Assembly (NCBI RefSeq): GCF_037076465.1
Contig: NZ_AP028908.1
Location: 4,092,001 to 4,156,000, forward strand
Direction: 5' to 3'
Length of the DNA: 64,000 nt
Source: Pectobacterium araliae
GTDB lineage: Bacteria > Pseudomonadota > Gammaproteobacteria > Enterobacterales > Enterobacteriaceae
The notes beneath the pieces are model-generated. The model made no database searches, was not told the DNA's origin, and was given only the letters and a program-made list of their open reading frames with translations. This document shows positions 20,785 to 30,137 of this stretch, in pieces; the first letter of the stretch is position 1; the number at the start of each line of letters is the position of its first letter. Both the position numbers and the translations under genes were made by a program.

Positions 20785-21573
20785 TTAGTCACCCACCTGT
20801 ACCGACAGCATACTCAGCGATCCCATTTCGATACCATCGACCGGAATGCTGATAGTTTCTTGACCGTCCCAGCTTCCCAGCACATAAAGCAGCGGAAAAT
20901 AGTGATCGGGCGTCGGGTTAGATAGTGCAGCACCGTCATGCTGCATAAAATTAACCAGCGGATGGTCGTCTCCCTGATAAGCCAGGTTATCACGCACAAA
21001 TTGATTGAATGAGACAGCCCACGGATACGGTTCTGCATCCCCATCCCACTTCACCATCCGCAGGTTATGCACGACATTGCCGCTGGCCACAATCATGAAA
21101 CCTTCGTCACGTAACGCAGCCAGCTTGCGCCCTAATTCGTAGTGATACGCAGCAGGCTGCGTGCCGTCCACACTCAGTTGCACAACGGGAATATCCGCAT
21201 CGGGATACATCTTGATCAGCACCCCCCAGGAACCATGATCCAATCCCCACTGGCTTTGATCGGCTGTCACGGGATACGGTGCCAGAACTTGCTGGATTCT
21301 TGCGGCTAATTCAGGCGAACCGGGTGCCGGATACTGCGTATCAAACAGTGCCTGCGGAAAGCCGCCAAAATCATGGATGGTGCGTGGCTTGTCCATTGCC
21401 GTCACGGCCGTACCTCGGGTATACCAGTGGGCAGAAACCGCAATAATCGCCTTCGGACGTGGTAGCGACTCACCCAACTTTTGCCATGCCTGAGTATACG
21501 TATTGCTTTCCAACACGTTCATCGGGCTACCGTGGCCGAGGAACAGTGCAGGCATCCGGGAAGTGTTGTTCAT
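20785..21573 (-). CDS. ygiD: 4,5-DOPA dioxygenase-like extradiol dioxygenase YgiD
   Basis: A 262-residue member of the LigB/DODA class III extradiol dioxygenases. E. coli YgiD has DOPA 4,5-dioxygenase activity in vitro; its natural substrate is not known. Zinc/iron-binding histidines are seen in LFLGHGSPMNV, VSAHWYTRG, GLDHGSWGVL and SGNVVHNLR. The ATG at 21573 is preferred to 21579 because AGAGGA lies about eight bases before it. The gene stands alone, between the convergent ygiC and the rnpB 3' end. Confidence 0.92.
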   Translation of the reverse strand: MNNTSRMPALFLGHGSPMNVLESNTYTQAWQKLGESLPRPKAIIAVSAHWYTRGTAVTAMDKPRTIHDFGGFPQALFDTQYPAPGSPELAARIQQVLAPYPVTADQSQWGLDHGSWGVLIKMYPDADIPVVQLSVDGTQPAAYHYELGRKLAALRDEGFMIVASGNVVHNLRMVKWDGDAEPYPWAVSFNQFVRDNLAYQGDDHPLVNFMQHDGAALSNPTPDHYFPLLYVLGSWDGQETISIPVDGIEMGSLSMLSVQVGD

Positions 21574-21721
21574 AGTCATATCCTCTGAAAGATGTCAGCG
21601 AACGTGCTAGCCGCACGCGATAACGTTACTTTACGCGTTTTATGACACAGAAAAAGTCAGAGTTATGTGATGGAGTACATCAATTAATTTGAAAGGTATG
21701 ACCTACATGGCAGGATGAAGG

Positions 21722-21778
21722 AAAAAGCCTCCCGCCAAAACGGCAGTTTCATGATGAAGGGAATTGACCGTTAAGCCG
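21722..21778 (-). repeat. Second copy of rnpB tail with terminator-like hairpin
   Basis: A 28-base segment at 21751-21778 repeats, with one mismatch, the segment at 21821-21848 that covers the 3' end of rnpB; the period is 70 bases. On the minus strand it is followed by a CTGCC/GGCGG stem and a T-run (21722-21747), so tail plus terminator is duplicated. E. coli rnpB is likewise followed by tandem repeats with terminators. Confidence 0.7.
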
Positions 21779-21794
21779 CTTCCTTTCATAAAAA

Positions 21795-21820
21795 GCAAAA
21801 CCCCGCCGAAGCGGGGTTTT
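21795..21820 (-). terminator. rnpB: rnpB terminator
   Basis: AAAACCCCGC / GCGGGGTTTT stem with a 4-base loop, followed on the minus strand by GCTTTTTAT, immediately after the mature RNase P RNA 3' end. Confidence 0.88.
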
Positions 21821-21827
21821 ATGATGA

Positions 21828-22204
<377 letters not shown>

Positions 22205-22211
22205 GGCGCGG

Positions 22212-22240
22212 ATAATAGGGTAAATTGCCCTACTTGTCAT
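22212..22240 (-). promoter_or_regulatory. rnpB: rnpB promoter
   Basis: On the minus strand ATGACA (22235-22240), 17 bases and TATTAT (22212-22217) form a strong sigma-70 promoter with a GC-rich discriminator, seven bases before the RNA 5' end. The -35 lies inside the last codons of rsmI (Asp-Asp-Lys). Confidence 0.8.
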
Positions 22241-23117
22241 CCCCCGATTCACCACTATCGCCTTCTTGCTCCAGCCCATAGCGGTAAAGTGCGTTTTTCT
22301 TCACACCGTGAATTTCAGCCGCTAGCGCCGCCGCTTTCTTCAAGGGCAGTTCGGCACGCAATAACGCCAGCGTGCGCAGTGCTTCAGAAGAGAGCGCGGT
22401 ATCATCAACCTGATGCCCTTCCACAATTAGCACCATTTCTCCTTTGCGGCGGTTCTCATCTTCCTTCACCCAGGCAAGCAGTTCACCCACGGGCGCGCCG
22501 TGAATAGATTCCCAGGTTTTGGTGATTTCACGCGCCAATACCACATAGCGCTCAGCCCCCAGCACCTCACTGATATCCTGCAAGCTGTCCAAAAGGCGGT
22601 GCGTGGATTCGTAGAAAATCAGCGTGCGGATTTCTTCTCCGAGCTCACGCAGCTTATCTTTACGTCCTTTCGTTTTGGCGGGCAGAAAACCTTCATAGCA
22701 AAAACGGTCAGACGCCAGACCAGACGCAGAGAGCGCCGCGATCGCCGCACAGGCACCCGGCAGCGGCACTACTCGCACGCCCGCTTCGCGGCAGCGTCGA
22801 ACCAAATGGTAGCCGGGGTCGTTAATCAGCGGCGTACCTGCATCTGAAACCAGTGCGATGCTTTGCCCTGACTGTAATTTAGCCAGTAGCACATCCGCTT
22901 TTTGTTGTTCGTTGTGATCGTGTAATGCGAACAGTCGCGCATTAATCGCAAAATGTTGTAACAGCAGACCGGTATGGCGGGTATCCTCTGCGGCAATCAG
23001 ATCAACGCTCGCCAATACCGCCAGCGCACGCTGCGTGATGTCGCCCAGATTACCGATTGGCGTGGGGACAATGTAGAGGGTAGATGCAGAAATATCTGCT
23101 TGTTGGTCTTGATTCAT
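22230..23117 (-). CDS. rsmI: 16S rRNA (cytidine(1402)-2'-O)-methyltransferase RsmI
   Basis: Methylates the 2'-O of C1402 in the 16S decoding centre together with RsmH (N4). It has 295 residues of the tetrapyrrole-methylase fold with the family motifs [34 protein letters not shown] and FYESTHRL. The C-terminal helical domain ends in an acidic tail. It is divergent from lpoA, with 63 bases between start codons. Confidence 0.96.
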   Translation of the reverse strand: MNQDQQADISASTLYIVPTPIGNLGDITQRALAVLASVDLIAAEDTRHTGLLLQHFAINARLFALHDHNEQQKADVLLAKLQSGQSIALVSDAGTPLINDPGYHLVRRCREAGVRVVPLPGACAAIAALSASGLASDRFCYEGFLPAKTKGRKDKLRELGEEIRTLIFYESTHRLLDSLQDISEVLGAERYVVLAREITKTWESIHGAPVGELLAWVKEDENRRKGEMVLIVEGHQVDDTALSSEALRTLALLRAELPLKKAAALAAEIHGVKKNALYRYGLEQEGDSGESGDDK

Positions 23118-23180
23118 TGTTTCATCCGGGTTGCCGATTTAATATTGAGCATCTTTTTAAAAAAAATCACTGGACACAGT

Positions 23181-25199
23181 ATGCTTCCCTTTCATTTCGT
23201 CCGTACTCAGGCAGGGCGTGTTATCCCTGTTTTGTTAGCGGCGCTGTTTCTCGCAGGCTGTCCAAGCCATGCACCGCAGAGCCCGCCACCTGAGATTCAG
23301 GGCAAAACTGACGCATCATCCGATTATTATCTGCAACAGATGCAGCAAAGTAGCGATAATAACAAGGCTGACTGGCAATTACTTGCTATTCGTTCCCTGC
23401 TACAAGAAGGGAAAGTTCCTCAGGCAAGCCAGCAGTTCAACGCGCTACCAGAAAAACTGAGTGCGGCGCAAAAACAAGAACAGCAGTTACTCAGTGCGGA
23501 ACTGTCCGTCACCCAGAACAATATGGATGCGGCCAAGGCAGCACTGAGCCAGTTTGATGTCGGTGCACTTTCCGATCAGCAGAAACAGCGTTATTACCAG
23601 ATACAAATCAAAACCGCGCAAGGCAGTCCTTCCATTGAGCTACTGCGAGCCTACATCGCACAGGAGCCGCTGCTGAAAGGCGACGAGCACCAGATGAATC
23701 TCGATCAAACCTGGCTGGCGCTGACGAAAATGTCACCGCAGGAGTCGAACTCGCTGCTGATTAATGCGAATGAAAACGTGCTTCAGGGCTGGCTAGATTT
23801 GCTGAATAACTACCAGAACAACCGCGAATCCCCTGACCAGCTACAGAGCGCCATTCAGGATTGGCAAACCCGTTATCCGCATCACCCTGCCGCGAAAACG
23901 CTGCCCACACTATTAAATCAGGTCATCAATTATCAGCCGTCATCGGTAAGTAGCATCGCGCTGCTGTTACCGCTTAACGGCCAGGCGCAGGTTTTCGCCA
24001 ACGCCATTCAGCAAGGTTTTAACGCAGCAAAAAACGGTCAGGTAGCTACCGCGCCCGTATCTGCTCCGGTCGCACCGCCAGCGGACACCGCGCAAACCGC
24101 ACAAGTAACCCCATCAGCCGATGGGCAGAATGTTCAATCGCCTGCGCCATACAGCGATCAAGCGGTAGCACCAACGACGCCAGCGCCTGAAACACAGGCG
24201 ACGAGCACAGGGCTGTCCAGTTCGCTCCCGGTCAAAGTGTATGACACCGCTTCACAACCGCTGGGCAATATTCTCTCGCAGGCACAGCAGGATGGCGCAT
24301 CGCTGGTCATCGGTCCGCTGCTGAAAAATGAAGTGGATCAGTTGGCAAACAGCCAATCACCGCTGAATATTTTGGCGTTGAACCAGCCAGAACACGTCGA
24401 AAATCGCCCCAACATCTGCTATTTCGCGCTTTCCCCAGAAGATGAAGCCAGAGACGCAGCTAAGTTTATTCATCAGCAGGGTAAACAGCAGCCACTGGTC
24501 TTAGCCCCTCGCGGTGCGCTAGGCGACCGTATCGTCAACGCCTTCGCTCAGGCCTGGAACCAACAAAGCGGTACCAGCGCTTTGCAACAGCGTCTTGGCA
24601 ACACGGCCGAGCTAAAACAGGCTATCAATAGCGGCGCGGGCTTAAGCCTGAGCGGTCAGCCCATTAACGTGTCACAGCAGCAGGCACCGTCAGGCACCAC
24701 CATCGGCGGCTTAACTATCCCCTCTCAGGTTCAGCCTACGTCCAGTTCGTCCGTCAGCGGTAACATCGATGCGGTCTATATCATCGCAACGCCAGATGAG
24801 CTGGCGCTGATTAAGCCAATGATTGATATGCGCACCACGTCACGCGCTCGTCCGGCGCTCTACGCCAGCTCACGTAGCTTCCAAGCTGGATTAGGCCCTG
24901 ATTTCCGCCTTGAAATGGAAGGTTTGCAGTTCAGCGATATCCCGCTGTTAGCCGGCGCGAACCCAGCGTTGATGCAACAGGTCAGCAGCCAGTTTAAGAA
25001 TGATTACTCGTTAGTTCGCCTGTATGCCATGGGGATGGATGCCTGGACGCTCGCCAGCCACTTTGGTGAAATGCGCCAGATTCCTGGCCACCAGATTCCC
25101 GGCGCGACAGGGATGTTAAGCTCAGGTTCAGATTGCACCATTAACCGACAGCTCACCTGGCAGCAATATCGTCAGGGTCAATTGGTACCTGTTCTCTGA
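23181..25199 (+). CDS. lpoA: Penicillin-binding protein activator LpoA
   Basis: An outer-membrane lipoprotein that activates PBP1A from the periplasm. The 672-residue product (E. coli 678) starts at ATG 23181. The signal peptide ends in LAGCPSHAP, so Cys would be lipidated. A TPR-like N-domain (about residues 40-255) precedes a periplasmic-binding-protein-like C-domain. Within the latter, about residues 290-350 form a low-complexity Pro/Ala/Thr/Gln-rich insert. A much longer upstream frame exists but lies over the divergent rsmI gene. The last base triplet TGA overlaps the probable CTG start of yraN. Confidence 0.95.
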   Translation: MLPFHFVRTQAGRVIPVLLAALFLAGCPSHAPQSPPPEIQGKTDASSDYYLQQMQQSSDNNKADWQLLAIRSLLQEGKVPQASQQFNALPEKLSAAQKQEQQLLSAELSVTQNNMDAAKAALSQFDVGALSDQQKQRYYQIQIKTAQGSPSIELLRAYIAQEPLLKGDEHQMNLDQTWLALTKMSPQESNSLLINANENVLQGWLDLLNNYQNNRESPDQLQSAIQDWQTRYPHHPAAKTLPTLLNQVINYQPSSVSSIALLLPLNGQAQVFANAIQQGFNAAKNGQVATAPVSAPVAPPADTAQTAQVTPSADGQNVQSPAPYSDQAVAPTTPAPETQATSTGLSSSLPVKVYDTASQPLGNILSQAQQDGASLVIGPLLKNEVDQLANSQSPLNILALNQPEHVENRPNICYFALSPEDEARDAAKFIHQQGKQQPLVLAPRGALGDRIVNAFAQAWNQQSGTSALQQRLGNTAELKQAINSGAGLSLSGQPINVSQQQAPSGTTIGGLTIPSQVQPTSSSSVSGNIDAVYIIATPDELALIKPMIDMRTTSRARPALYASSRSFQAGLGPDFRLEMEGLQFSDIPLLAGANPALMQQVSSQFKNDYSLVRLYAMGMDAWTLASHFGEMRQIPGHQIPGATGMLSSGSDCTINRQLTWQQYRQGQLVPVL

Positions 25200-25552
25200 A
25201 TCAGCGAGCGACAGGTGCCGTTTACGAACAACAGGCTCGGCGCTATCTTGAACGCGCGGGTCTGACCTTCACCGCCGCAAATGTTACGCTACGCGGCGGT
25301 GAACTGGATTTGATCATGCGCGATCGCCATATCTGGGTGTTTGTCGAAGTACGCTATCGGCGCAACGCGCATTTTGGCGATGCGGCAGCCAGCGTGACTC
25401 GCCACAAACAGCAGCGGTTACTGCATGCCGCCGCCGTGTGGTTGGCACAGCAAGGCGCCAGTTTTGACACGGTAGACTGCCGTTTTGACGTGCTGGCCAT
25501 TACGGGCAAAGAGTTCAATTGGCTCCCCAATGCCTTTGCAGCACAAGGATAA
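25196..25552 (+). CDS. yraN: YraN family (UPF0102) nuclease-fold protein, probable CTG start
   Basis: A restriction-endonuclease-like small protein, function unknown; length 118 residues with this start (E. coli 131). The fold motifs are GGELDLIMR (Glu and Asp of the active-site core) and VFVEVRYRR (E-x-K/R-like). Homology runs upstream of the first ATG (25310) and TTG (25304): [18 protein letters not shown] corresponds to TGDAWEAQARRWL of E. coli. No ATG, GTG or TTG is in frame in that upstream part back to a stop at 25142. CTG at 25196 forms a CTGA overlap with the lpoA stop, the usual geometry of ATGA coupling, so I take it as start. An ATT at 25181 is an alternative. Confidence 0.8.
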   Translation: MNQRATGAVYEQQARRYLERAGLTFTAANVTLRGGELDLIMRDRHIWVFVEVRYRRNAHFGDAAASVTRHKQQRLLHAAAVWLAQQGASFDTVDCRFDVLAITGKEFNWLPNAFAAQG

Positions 25553-25593
25553 TACATCCTTGATGGATTTCAATTTACGTAGGTTAACTCAAC

Positions 25594-26184
25594 GTGCTGG
25601 ATAGAATAAAAGTTTGTTTTACTGAGAGTATTCAAACGCAGATTGCCGCGGCAGAAGCCTTGCCTGACGCCATTTCCCGCGGCGCGATTGCGATGGTGCA
25701 ATCTCTGCTAAACGGTAACAAAATTCTGTGCTGCGGCAACGGAACATCGGCAGCCAATTCGCAACATTTTGCCGCCAGCATGATTAACCGCTTTGAAGCA
25801 GAGCGCCCCAGCTTACCCGCCATCGCACTAAATGCAGATAATGTGGTCTTAACTGCGATAGCGAATGACCGCTTGCATGAAGAGGTCTATGCCAAACAAG
25901 TCAGGGCGTTAGGTCAGGCTGGCGACGTACTACTGGCAATTTCAACCCGTGGCAACAGCCGCGATATTGTGAAAGCCGTAGAGTCTGCCGTTACCCGCGA
26001 CATGACGATTGTCGCCTTGACTGGCTACGATGGCGGGGAACTGGCCGGGTTGCTCGGGCCGCAGGATGTGGAGATTCGCATCCCGTCACACCGCAGCGCC
26101 CGTATTCAGGAAATGCACATGCTGACAGTAAATTGCCTGTGCGATTTGATTGATAACACACTTTTTCCACACCAGAACGATTGA
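25594..26184 (+). CDS. diaA: DnaA initiator-associating protein DiaA
   Basis: A 196-residue SIS-domain protein that binds DnaA as a tetramer and promotes timely initiation at oriC; it is related to phosphoheptose isomerase GmhA. The SIS motif [16 protein letters not shown] and [13 protein letters not shown] are clear, and the C-terminus ([12 protein letters not shown]...NTLFPHQND) is nearly that of E. coli. The start codon is GTG with TAGGT upstream. The frame ends just inside the leader of dolP. Confidence 0.96.
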   Translation: MLDRIKVCFTESIQTQIAAAEALPDAISRGAIAMVQSLLNGNKILCCGNGTSAANSQHFAASMINRFEAERPSLPAIALNADNVVLTAIANDRLHEEVYAKQVRALGQAGDVLLAISTRGNSRDIVKAVESAVTRDMTIVALTGYDGGELAGLLGPQDVEIRIPSHRSARIQEMHMLTVNCLCDLIDNTLFPHQND

Positions 26185-26195
26185 AGGAGCACTAC

Positions 26196-26768
26196 ATGAG
26201 GATAAGTTCTGCATTTGCCGTGCTGTCTATCGCCCTGCTGCTACAAGGCTGTGTCGGGGTTGTTGCTGTTGGCAGTGCCGTAGCGACCAAAACGGCCACT
26301 GACCCGCGTACCGTCGGCACGCAGGTTGATGATGGCACACTGGAAGTCCGCGTGACGAATGCAATCAGCAAAGACGAGCAACTGAAAAAAGATGCCCGTA
26401 TCATTGCAACGGCTTATCAGGGGAAAGTGCTGTTAACGGGACAGGCTCCAAGCACAGAGATGGCAAGCCGGGCTAAGCAAATCGCCCTCGGCGTGGACGG
26501 TGCAGTCGAAGTCTACAACGAGATACGCCAAGGTACTCCGGTTTCAATGGGAACCGCTTCTATGGATACCTGGATCACCACCAAAGTTCGCTCACAGATT
26601 CTGGCAAGCGATACGGTTAAATCCTCTAACGTAAAAGTCACTACGGAAAACAGCGAAGTCTTCCTGTTAGGTCTGGTGACACCGCGTGAAGGCACCTCCG
26701 CCGCAGAAACTGCTAGTAAAGTTAGTGGTGTTAAACACGTAACGACCGCCTTTACCTACCTGCAATAA
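26196..26768 (+). CDS. dolP: Outer-membrane BON-domain lipoprotein DolP (YraP)
   Basis: A 190-residue lipoprotein that binds anionic phospholipids and supports outer-membrane integrity and division-site amidase control. The lipobox LLLQGCVGV lies near residue 20. Two BON domains follow (about residues 47-115 and 123-190). The ATG at 26196 has AAGGAG about six bases before it, better than an in-frame TTG at 26181. The rsmI/lpoA-yraN-diaA-dolP cluster is conserved in enterobacteria. A strong terminator follows. Confidence 0.95.
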   Translation: MRISSAFAVLSIALLLQGCVGVVAVGSAVATKTATDPRTVGTQVDDGTLEVRVTNAISKDEQLKKDARIIATAYQGKVLLTGQAPSTEMASRAKQIALGVDGAVEVYNEIRQGTPVSMGTASMDTWITTKVRSQILASDTVKSSNVKVTTENSEVFLLGLVTPREGTSAAETASKVSGVKHVTTAFTYLQ

Positions 26769-26785
26769 CGCGACGCGTTTACGAA

Positions 26786-26820
26786 CAAAAACCGCTGATG
26801 CACTCATCAGCGGTTTTTTT
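26786..26820 (+). terminator. dolP terminator
   Basis: Stem ACCGCTGATG / CATCAGCGGT closely spaced (loop CACT), followed by TTTTTTT; A-run on the left lets it act on the convergent minus strand too. Confidence 0.88.
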
Positions 26821-26842
26821 ATCTCTTACAGAGGCCATAGGA

Positions 26843-28138
26843 TCAGGGCGCAACAGGATTTAGCAGCCAGAGCGCACGGCGGGTTTCAACACTGATATGG
26901 CTCGGTTCTTTATCCCGTACGCTAGCCGCACCGGTAAGTAATTCCGCAAAACCCGCCTGTTTGATTTGCAACTGGTAACGCGGTGTTTTCAAACTCCGCT
27001 CCGCTTGCAATAACAACGGGATAAGGCGGCTGCTTTGTCTGTCCATTGTCTTGCGCGGCCACGCTTTGTTTTCATCCAGATACGGTGCCATAAAATCCAA
27101 CGCCGTTATCACACTGCTTCCCTTCGGCGTTTGATATTGCCAGACATTCTCCCCGACACGGGAAGCCAAAATAGCCATATCCGTTATCGCCTGAAGATTG
27201 AAATAGCTGTAATGGAAAGAGCGGGTACGCGCCAATTCCTCCGGCTGAGCGCCATCGGGTTGCAGTTGATGATCCAATTTCTCTCGCTGCAATTGCGCCA
27301 TGGATTTCACCACGTCGATTTTCCCCAGATACCAGGCGATACCCGCGACCTGTACGGTATACCAACTACCGTGATTGTTCTTGGCCGTCGCCTCTTTTTT
27401 CCCCAGCTTACTGGTTTGCAACCAGTGCAGATAATCGCTCATCCATTTCTGCATCTGCTGCTCATCCTGCGTCGTCCAACCCGGTGCCTGGCGCAGCATA
27501 ATCAGCGCATCGACGATACGGGTGGAAAAATAGCGTCCGTCCAGCACGCCTGAGCCCCTGCCCGGCGCGATACCCGGCACGCCTTGCGCAAAGTCGAGGT
27601 TAGGGTTCATGCGCGTAGCAGGGTCAATAAACCAGCTACGAATCATCGACATGGCTTTATCGGCATACGCCGGTTTGCCAGAGAAGTACCACGCCAGCGT
27701 CAATGCCTGCGTTTGGGCGGTAAATTTCGCCAGCCGCACCCCATCCGTCTCTTCATCCTTGCTGGCAGGGTTTACCTGCCCATCACGGCGAATCCAAGGT
27801 AAACCATCAGCTTTGTCGGGATCGGGCCACCAGTAGGCGCTGAGGCTCAAATAATCATGCTTTGAACCACTGGGTGGCGTGGATTTTTTTTCCGTCACGC
27901 TAGGGTTAGCACTTTTCAGCGCGCGATCGGCTTCCGAAATAAGCTGCTCGTACGCCATTCGCGTCTGCGGCTTTTCCGTTTTCTGCTGAAGTTTCTGTTT
28001 TACTGAGGACAACTGTGACTGCTGCAAGAAGGCGTAAGGACTATCGGGGGATGGCACTTGAGGCTCCGTGTTTGCACGGGCAATAGAAGCCACACAACAC
28101 AATGCAACCAGTAAACCTGACCAATAACGTAACCGCAT
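26843..28138 (-). CDS. Alginate-lyase-family (PL5-like) secreted protein
   Basis: 431 residues, starting MRLRYWSGLLVALC with a Sec signal peptide ending near SIARA, so probably periplasmic. The mature protein matches the alginate lyase fold (alpha/alpha toroid): SLSAYWWPDPDK near residue 98 and NNHGSWY at 254-260, the latter corresponding to the catalytic Asn-His region of polysaccharide lyase family 5 (AlgL). No other exopolysaccharide gene lies nearby, so the natural substrate is unknown; it may be a periplasmic uronate-polymer lyase or a relic. The gene sits alone between dolP and mtgA, where E. coli has nothing similar. I prefer ATG 28138 to 28162 as the signal peptide then begins properly. 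Confidence 0.8.
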   Translation of the reverse strand: MRLRYWSGLLVALCCVASIARANTEPQVPSPDSPYAFLQQSQLSSVKQKLQQKTEKPQTRMAYEQLISEADRALKSANPSVTEKKSTPPSGSKHDYLSLSAYWWPDPDKADGLPWIRRDGQVNPASKDEETDGVRLAKFTAQTQALTLAWYFSGKPAYADKAMSMIRSWFIDPATRMNPNLDFAQGVPGIAPGRGSGVLDGRYFSTRIVDALIMLRQAPGWTTQDEQQMQKWMSDYLHWLQTSKLGKKEATAKNNHGSWYTVQVAGIAWYLGKIDVVKSMAQLQREKLDHQLQPDGAQPEELARTRSFHYSYFNLQAITDMAILASRVGENVWQYQTPKGSSVITALDFMAPYLDENKAWPRKTMDRQSSRLIPLLLQAERSLKTPRYQLQIKQAGFAELLTGAASVRDKEPSHISVETRRALWLLNPVAP

Positions 28139-28209
28139 ACTTTCTCCTGATGTCGAAAACACGACCGTTAGCGCAAAAAATTCTCGGTATACTAAACGAA
28201 CAAGACAGC

Positions 28210-28284
28210 TTAATTCAGGTCGTTATCTCACAGCAGGTTGTTATCTCAGAGCAAATTGTTATCTCACAGCAAATTGTTATCTCG
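28210..28284 (-). repeat. 18-bp tandem repeat carrying multiple stop codons at mtgA 3' end
   Basis: On the minus strand four head-to-tail 18-base units encode Asp-Asn-Asn-Leu-Leu-stop, all in the mtgA frame. The units end in TGA at 28264, 28246 and 28228 and TAA at 28210. The two inner copies differ by one base, the distal copies by a few. The first unit is the true C-terminus of MtgA. Confidence 0.9.
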
Positions 28285-28998
28285 CAAAAATGCATCGCCG
28301 CCCATCTGTCGCATCTGGCGCAAGATCCACTGCTGACGTTGAATGACATAGCTGGAGGGCGCATTCGCACGAAAGCGGATAGGATTCGGCAATACCGCCG
28401 CCAGCAAAGCAGATTCGCTTGCCGTCAGCCTGCTGGCGGATTTGTTGAAATAACGTCTGGCAGCCGCCTCCACGCCAAAAATACCAGGGCCAAATTCGGC
28501 GATATTCAAGTACACAGTAAGAATGCGCCGTTTTGTCCAGACCAGCTCGACGCCAGTGGTAATACCCGCCTCAAGTCCCTTACGCACCCAGCTACGTCCA
28601 TCCCACAGGAACAGGTTCTTCACCATCTGCTGCGAGAGCGTAGACGCCCCGCGAATCCGTTGCGTGTTGCGCTCGTTGTGCTTCAATGCCTGACCAATCG
28701 CATCAAGATCGAAACCCCAATGCTGAGGGAATTTTTGGTCTTCCGACGCCATCACCGCCAGCGCCATTTCCGGTGCGATCGCCTCCATCGCAACCCAGTC
28801 CGAATGGGCAACGTAGGAGAATTCGCCCTTCAACCACGCGCTGATCTGCCTGTCCACCATCACAGCGGAAAACGGTACGGGCAGGAAGGAAAACAACAGA
28901 ATGCCAACCAGCCACATACCGATGACGACCAGTACACTCCGAACAATCAGGCGTTTCAGCCACGTGAGTAAGCCTCCACGCCTTCGGCTCCACCTCAT
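28264..28998 (-). CDS. mtgA: Monofunctional peptidoglycan transglycosylase MtgA
   Basis: A 244-residue inner-membrane GT51 enzyme that polymerises glycan strands from lipid II. One membrane anchor (about residues 18-42) precedes the transglycosylase domain. [12 protein letters not shown] carries the catalytic Glu, and [15 protein letters not shown] and [15 protein letters not shown] are family signatures. The ATG overlaps the elbB stop by four bases (ATGA). The C-terminus ends DNNLL inside an 18-bp tandem repeat. Confidence 0.96.
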   Translation of the reverse strand: MRWSRRRGGLLTWLKRLIVRSVLVVIGMWLVGILLFSFLPVPFSAVMVDRQISAWLKGEFSYVAHSDWVAMEAIAPEMALAVMASEDQKFPQHWGFDLDAIGQALKHNERNTQRIRGASTLSQQMVKNLFLWDGRSWVRKGLEAGITTGVELVWTKRRILTVYLNIAEFGPGIFGVEAAARRYFNKSASRLTASESALLAAVLPNPIRFRANAPSSYVIQRQQWILRQMRQMGGDAFLRDNNLL

Positions 28999-29648
28999 TC
29001 GGTGAGATCCAATACGCGAGCAACGAGCTTATCGATGCCTTGCGCCGCTTCGCTGATGGAGTTAGCCAGCATATAGGCTGGTGTCGTCACGATTTTATGT
29101 TCCTCATCCACCACGATATCATCGACAGGACAAACAACGTGGATACCGCCCATTTCTTCGATAGCCTCAGCAGTATCGATATCGTTACCAATGGTTACGC
29201 GAACGGGTACACCCAAGATCGTCGGCAACAACGCGGGTGAGATGCAAATAAAACCAATTGGTTTACTTTGCTTATAAATTTCCCGTGTGAGCAATTGCAG
29301 CGTTTCATCGATCTGACAGGCCGATCCCTGCGTGGCGAAGTCGCTTAAATTTTTCGCAGCGCCAAACCCCCCCGGCACTATCAGCGCATCTAAATCTTGT
29401 GCATTCGCAGTAGAAAGCGGCTGAACTTTTCCTCTGGCGATCCGTGCTGATTCTGCTAAAACGTTGCGATTCTCACCAGTTACGTCACCTGTCAGGTGAT
29501 TAACCACCTGTAATTGTGGCTTATCTGGCGCAAAGCAAACCGCTTGTGCGCCCGCGCGATCCAACGCAAGTAACGTCAACACGGCTTCATGAATCTCGGA
29601 ACCGTCATAAACACCACAGCCACTAAGGACAATGCCGACTCGTTTCAT
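28995..29648 (-). CDS. elbB: Glyoxalase ElbB (DJ-1/PfpI superfamily)
   Basis: A 217-residue DJ-1-like protein with reported weak glyoxalase activity and a historic link to isoprenoid synthesis in E. coli. The N-terminus [18 protein letters not shown] and [15 protein letters not shown] are diagnostic, and the nucleophile-elbow region reads [12 protein letters not shown] 29648 is chosen from three candidates by alignment with E. coli and AAGGA seven bases upstream. The elbB-mtgA pair is overlapping. Confidence 0.93.
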   Translation of the reverse strand: MKRVGIVLSGCGVYDGSEIHEAVLTLLALDRAGAQAVCFAPDKPQLQVVNHLTGDVTGENRNVLAESARIARGKVQPLSTANAQDLDALIVPGGFGAAKNLSDFATQGSACQIDETLQLLTREIYKQSKPIGFICISPALLPTILGVPVRVTIGNDIDTAEAIEEMGGIHVVCPVDDIVVDEEHKIVTTPAYMLANSISEAAQGIDKLVARVLDLTE

Positions 29649-29811
29649 CATCTTTTCCTTCATTTCATTACATCAACTAATTGATTTTTTAATTGACAAA
29701 CACTAATCTACATCACACATTTTAATGATTCTTGTAACAAAGATTTCCACATTTGCTATTTTGTTGCTTGATGAAGATGTACAGTAGCTGGGTTTTAGTT
29801 GCTGTTGTAAG

Positions 29812-29856
29812 TTGTAGTAGTTAAGAGCTAAGTTGTTATAGTTAAGAACGTTGTTA
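29812..29856 (+). promoter_or_regulatory. arcZ: Possible arcZ promoter with GTTA repeats
   Basis: A -10-like TATAGT lies at 29837-29842, shortly before the expected arcZ 5' end. GTTA occurs at 29820, 29835, 29841 and 29853, and GTTG at 29832 and 29850. ArcA boxes are direct repeats of GTTA-like sequence, and in E. coli ArcA represses arcZ, so these may be ArcA sites. Confidence 0.4.
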
Positions 29857-29974
29857 AGACACGAATATCCGCACTTGCGAGTTTACAAACCCTGAGATCT
29901 AAATGCAGGTGCATGTTTTCCCTGGTGTTGGCGCATAATTCGCGCACCCCGGCTTCGGCCGGGGTCATTTTTTT
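29850..29974 (+). ncRNA. arcZ: Small regulatory RNA ArcZ
   Basis: Hfq-dependent sRNA; in E. coli it activates rpoS translation and represses many targets, including motility genes. The conserved 3' half is unmistakable: TTTTCCCTGGTGTTGGCGCA (seed, from 29916), then ATTCGCGCACCCCGG and a terminator hairpin ACCCCGGC-TTCG-GCCGGGGT with TTTTTTT to 29974. The location between elbB and arcB is the E. coli one. The 5' half is poorly conserved; the start near 29850 assumes the E. coli length of about 121 nt and is approximate. Confidence 0.88.
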
Positions 29975-30137
29975 CTACCGTATGAAAACGTGCAAAGCTC
30001 CACATTTCGATCCCTCTTCAATCGTAAACACCACTCAATCTAACGCCGTCCTGCACTTTTCGCATGATATCGTGTGAGACGAAAAAGAGTTTCTAACCGC
30101 GTTACTCGCCACATCCTTGTGACCACAGCAAACTGAA

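Larger units (their letters stand above)
29649..30137. other. elbB-arcB intergenic region holding arcZ
   Basis: About 490 bases. It holds the elbB promoter area at the left, the arcZ promoter and sRNA on the plus strand at about 29812-29974, and about 160 bases downstream of arcZ in which I see no gene. Confidence 0.7.

Noticed and set aside
22974..23180. 69-residue N-terminal extension of LpoA
   Set aside because: Overlaps the divergent rsmI gene and would bury the lipoprotein signal; the ATG at 23181 gives a normal signal peptide.
28102..28971. Long open frame on the plus strand opposite mtgA
   Set aside because: Antisense to a well-conserved gene; its repeated Val-Ile-Ser residues are just the other strand of the 18-bp repeat.
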